This document shows, in pieces, positions 5,254 through 6,821 of a stretch of DNA of 6,821 nucleotides (position 1 is the first letter of the stretch; each line of letters starts with the position of its first letter). A program made the translations under genes and the position numbers. The notes below the pieces were generated by a model. It made no database searches and had not been told where the DNA came from. It saw only the letters and a list, made by a program, of their open reading frames with translations. The stretch spans positions 11,849-18,669 of the forward strand of contig JAFNGM010000057.1 of the NCBI GenBank assembly GCA_017885225.1, given 5' to 3'. The stretch comes from Syntrophaceae bacterium. Its GTDB lineage: Bacteria; Desulfobacterota; Syntrophia; Syntrophales; UBA2185.

Positions 5254-6243
5254 CTAAATTTTAACGGCTTCTCTTACTTCATCCATTGTCGCGCGAGCAA
5301 TCCTTGTTGCCCTGGCGTTTCCATCCTCGATGATACTTTTTACCTCATCGAGATGCCCCCGATAATAGTCCTGCCGCTCATGAATCGGCTGCATACCCTT
5401 TATGATCTGAACTGCAAGAGACTTTTTGCAGTCCGTACACCCTATACCCGCCCTTTTGCATTCCAGCGATATTTCTCCAATGTCGTCGGGTAGCGAATAT
5501 ATCTGGTGAAAGGAAAATACATTACAGAGTTCCGGTCGTCCGGGATCATTTCTCCTCATGCGCTGAGGATCGGTGAACATGGAACCAATCTTGGTTTTCA
5601 ATGAATCTTCCCGATCACATAAATTAATTGAATTATTGTAGGATTTACTCATCTTTCTGCCGTCGATACCAAGCATTTTGGGAATGTCCGTCAGCAAGGG
5701 CTCCGGAATGGGAAATATTTCTCTATAAAGAAAATTGAAACGCCTGGCAATCTCCCGGGTAAGTTCAACATGGGGCAGCTGATCCACACCTACGGGCACA
5801 CCGTAAGCCTTGTACATTATAATATCCGCGGCCTGAAGCACCGGATACCCCAGAAAGCCAAACGTAGAAAGATCTTTCTCCGCCAGTTCTTCCTTTATTT
5901 CCTTATACGTTGGATTTCTCTCAAGCCAGGGCAACGGCGTTATCATGGAGAGGATGAGAAAAAGTTCCGCATGCTCTTTAATGCGTGACTGAATAAACAA
6001 GGTGCTTCTCACGGGATCCAGCCCTGCACTAAGCCAGTCAATAACCATATCTGTGATATTGTCCCTGATCAGATCGGTGTTATTATATTCACTTGTCAAG
6101 GCATGCCAGTCGGCAACAAAATAATAGCACTCATAGTCTTCGCTATTCTGAAGCTCTATCCAGTTTTTCAGGGCACCGTGAAGGTTTCCCAAATGCAGCG
6201 CCCCTGTGGGTCGCATACCGCTTAATATCCGCCTCTTTGCCAC
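5254..6243 (-). CDS. trpS: Tryptophanyl-tRNA synthetase with probable Fe-S site
   Basis: Class I aminoacyl-tRNA synthetase that charges tRNA-Trp in the cytoplasm. At 329 residues it has typical bacterial length. The HIGH-type motif is HLGN (17-20), after SGMRPTGAL, and the KMSKS loop is K197-M-S-K-S201. GVDQLPHVELTREIARRFN (152-170) is a typical TrpRS segment. Four cysteines, C240, C262, C269 and C272, form C-x21-C-x6-C-x2-C, almost the pattern (C-x22-C-x6-C-x2-C, from memory) that holds a [4Fe-4S] cluster in Thermotoga maritima TrpRS, near the anticodon-recognition part. A cluster here is inferred. The start is GTG at 6243, with GAGGG 7 bases upstream (6251-6255), and the protein begins directly with the first strand of the Rossmann fold. 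First gene of the likely trpS-scpA-scpB-rluB operon. Confidence 0.97.
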   Translation of the reverse strand: MAKRRILSGMRPTGALHLGNLHGALKNWIELQNSEDYECYYFVADWHALTSEYNNTDLIRDNITDMVIDWLSAGLDPVRSTLFIQSRIKEHAELFLILSMITPLPWLERNPTYKEIKEELAEKDLSTFGFLGYPVLQAADIIMYKAYGVPVGVDQLPHVELTREIARRFNFLYREIFPIPEPLLTDIPKMLGIDGRKMSKSYNNSINLCDREDSLKTKIGSMFTDPQRMRRNDPGRPELCNVFSFHQIYSLPDDIGEISLECKRAGIGCTDCKKSLAVQIIKGMQPIHERQDYYRGHLDEVKSIIEDGNARATRIARATMDEVREAVKI

Positions 6244-6269
6244 TGTACATCCCTCTCTTTAAATGTGAA

Positions 6270-6347
6270 CTACCATAGGCGAAAGCCGATGGCTTCAGGG
6301 TTCTTCTCCCAATCCCCGAGTGTGACAATAATTTTGCGAACGTTCAT
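6270..6347 (-). CDS. Possible 25-codon leader peptide ending Trp-stop, upstream of trpS
   Basis: Within the trpS leader an ATG at 6347 opens a 25-residue frame beginning MNVRKIIVTLGDWEK and ending FRLW. It has two tryptophan codons, W13 and W25, the second immediately before the TAG. The end of the frame covers a stem-loop (6273-6276 with 6289-6292 and 6278-6280 with 6285-6287), which a ribosome stalled at W25 would open; trpS begins 26 bases later. Against it, the ribosome site is poor (AGGAA about 14 bases upstream), no T-tract terminator is seen before trpS, and the ATG overlaps the -10 box of one candidate promoter. I could not match the peptide to any known protein. Confidence 0.25.
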   Translation of the reverse strand: MNVRKIIVTLGDWEKNPEAIGFRLW

Positions 6348-6371
6348 AGCAAAAAGAGAAGTTCCTGTCAA
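6343..6371 (-). promoter_or_regulatory. Candidate promoter of the trpS operon
   Basis: Read leftward, a perfect TTGACA (6366-6371) and TATGAA (6343-6348, 4/6) are separated by the ideal 17 bases. Transcription would start near 6336, leaving a leader of about 93 bases before the GTG at 6243. The -10 box overlaps the 8-base palindrome GAACGTTC (6338-6345). Confidence 0.5.
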
Positions 6372-6381
6372 CGAACGCACG

Positions 6382-6417
6382 AAGGCCCCCGATATTCATA
6401 AAAAAACCGGAGGCCTT
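6382..6417 (-). terminator. Stem-loop between the HU gene and trpS, possible terminator
   Basis: Arms 6382-6391 and 6408-6417 pair at nine of ten positions (one mismatch) around a 16-base loop. It lies 31 bases after the HU stop codon, so it may end that transcript, but the run of seven Ts on the minus strand sits in the loop and not after the stem, which is atypical of an intrinsic terminator. It directly precedes the TTGACA-type trpS promoter. Confidence 0.4.
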
Positions 6418-6419
6418 AA

Positions 6420-6448
6420 TGTATATGCTACTTGTATCGTGGGATCAA
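6420..6448 (-). promoter_or_regulatory. Weak second promoter candidate after the HU stop
   Basis: Read leftward, TTGATC (6443-6448) and TATACA (6420-6425) are 17 bases apart, each matching 4/6. The -35 box touches the HU stop codon. A transcript starting near 6413 would include the stem-loop at 6382-6417 in truncated form and the whole 25-codon leader ORF. Such matches are frequent by chance in AT-rich DNA. Confidence 0.22.
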
Positions 6449-6721
6449 CTATTTTACTCTGTCTGCCAATCCCTTTCCCGCCTTAAACTTCACTACTTTC
6501 TTGGCCGGTATTTTAATGGCTTTTCCGGTCTGAGGATTCCTGCCTTCTCTTGCTTTTCTTTTCACCACAGAAAAGGTGCCAAATCCGACCAAACCCAGTT
6601 TCCCGTTCTTCTTCAATTCTTTCGTTACAGAATCCGTATACGCCTGCAGTGCTTTTGCCGCTGCCGCCTTGGTGATACCCGCGACCCCCGCCATTGCCGA
6701 TATTAATTCCGCCTTCGTCAT
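6449..6721 (-). CDS. HU-family DNA-binding protein
   Basis: A histone-like nucleoid protein of 90 residues from the chosen start, the standard HU length. MTKAELI opens the dimerisation helices (1-40), followed by KLGLVGFGTF (41-50), the beta arm with RNPQTG (61-66, intercalating P63) and KKVVKFKAGKGLADRVK at the C-terminus. The helical part is alanine-rich and GLVGFGTF is HU-like, unlike the IHF-beta-like RIEIRGFGSF of the paralogue at 2693-2974, so the two are diverged and not a recent duplication. I chose ATG at 6721 because it matches the family N-terminus and has AAAGGGGG at 6732-6739 with 10 bases of spacing; a TTG at 6742 would add seven residues (MKGGFER) but would absorb that ribosome site. 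It precedes trpS on the same strand by 205 bases. Confidence 0.95.
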   Translation of the reverse strand: MTKAELISAMAGVAGITKAAAAKALQAYTDSVTKELKKNGKLGLVGFGTFSVVKRKAREGRNPQTGKAIKIPAKKVVKFKAGKGLADRVK

Positions 6722-6767
6722 CCTTTCAAATCCCCCTTTCAATAAATAATGTAAATACTAAAATATC

Positions 6768-6778
6768 AGCCAGTGGCT
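6768..6778. repeat. AGCCA-G-TGGCT palindrome upstream of the HU gene
   Basis: A perfect 5-1-5 inverted repeat lies 47 bases before the HU start codon, in the region (6722-6821) that should contain its promoter. TTGAGC overlaps it on the minus strand, but no convincing -10 box stands at the right distance, so the promoter remains unassigned. The palindrome may be an operator or chance; the window ends before the region can be fully read. Confidence 0.25.
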
Positions 6779-6821
6779 CAACCTTCACGGAACGCCACCG
6801 GTTATTTAATTCTTCTCTGAG

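Noticed and set aside
6143..6328. 61-codon minus-strand ORF overlapping the trpS start in another frame
   Set aside because: It covers the trpS N-terminus out of frame, has no recognisable domain, and runs through the trpS ribosome site.

Overview
The window is an ordinary bacterial chromosomal segment of moderate GC. It holds nine protein-coding genes: two rightward (iron superoxide dismutase, RadC-family protein) and seven leftward. No tRNA, rRNA, transposase, phage gene or CRISPR array was seen. The leftward order trpS-scpA-scpB-rluB, with a site-2 protease and IHF/HU genes nearby, resembles Desulfobacterota (former Deltaproteobacteria) and related anaerobes. This placement rests on remembered gene order and general protein character. 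A cytoplasmic Fe-type SOD and a TrpRS carrying a probable iron-sulfur cluster would suit an iron-rich anaerobe that needs some oxygen protection.

Layout. Bases 1-132 hold the sodB control region, with a perfect CATCAA/TTGATG inverted repeat next to an extended -10 box. sodB (133-726) ends in a long stem-loop (741-780) and is followed by radC (827-1516). radC converges on an M50 site-2 protease gene (1518-2381, minus), with a single base between the stop codons. Bases 2382-2692 have no convincing gene. They contain a candidate promoter for the protease, tandem stem-loops that form best in minus-strand RNA, and a clear intrinsic terminator (2601-2625) for the gene to its right. That gene (2693-2974) encodes an IHF/HU-family DNA-bending protein and has a strong sigma-70 type promoter with a palindrome on its -35 box. 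Next come rluB (3145-3867), scpB (3947-4474), scpA (4475-5203) and trpS (5254-6243), all on the minus strand and probably one operon transcribed from the right. A 205-base region with promoter-like boxes, a stem-loop and a 25-codon reading frame ending in Trp-stop separates trpS from a second HU-family gene (6449-6721). Its upstream region reaches the window edge.

How the genes relate. ScpA and ScpB are the kleisin and partner subunits of the SMC condensin, and the two HU/IHF proteins bend and compact DNA, so chromosome-organisation genes flank and fill the trpS operon. TrpRS and RluB serve translation. SodB removes superoxide, which destroys exposed Fe-S clusters such as the one inferred in TrpRS, but no direct functional link is shown.

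No undescribed system with strong support was found. The observations most worth following are the four-cysteine motif in TrpRS, the stem-loop block at 2439-2513, the possible Trp-terminated leader peptide before trpS, and the palindromes on the sodB and IHF/HU promoters.
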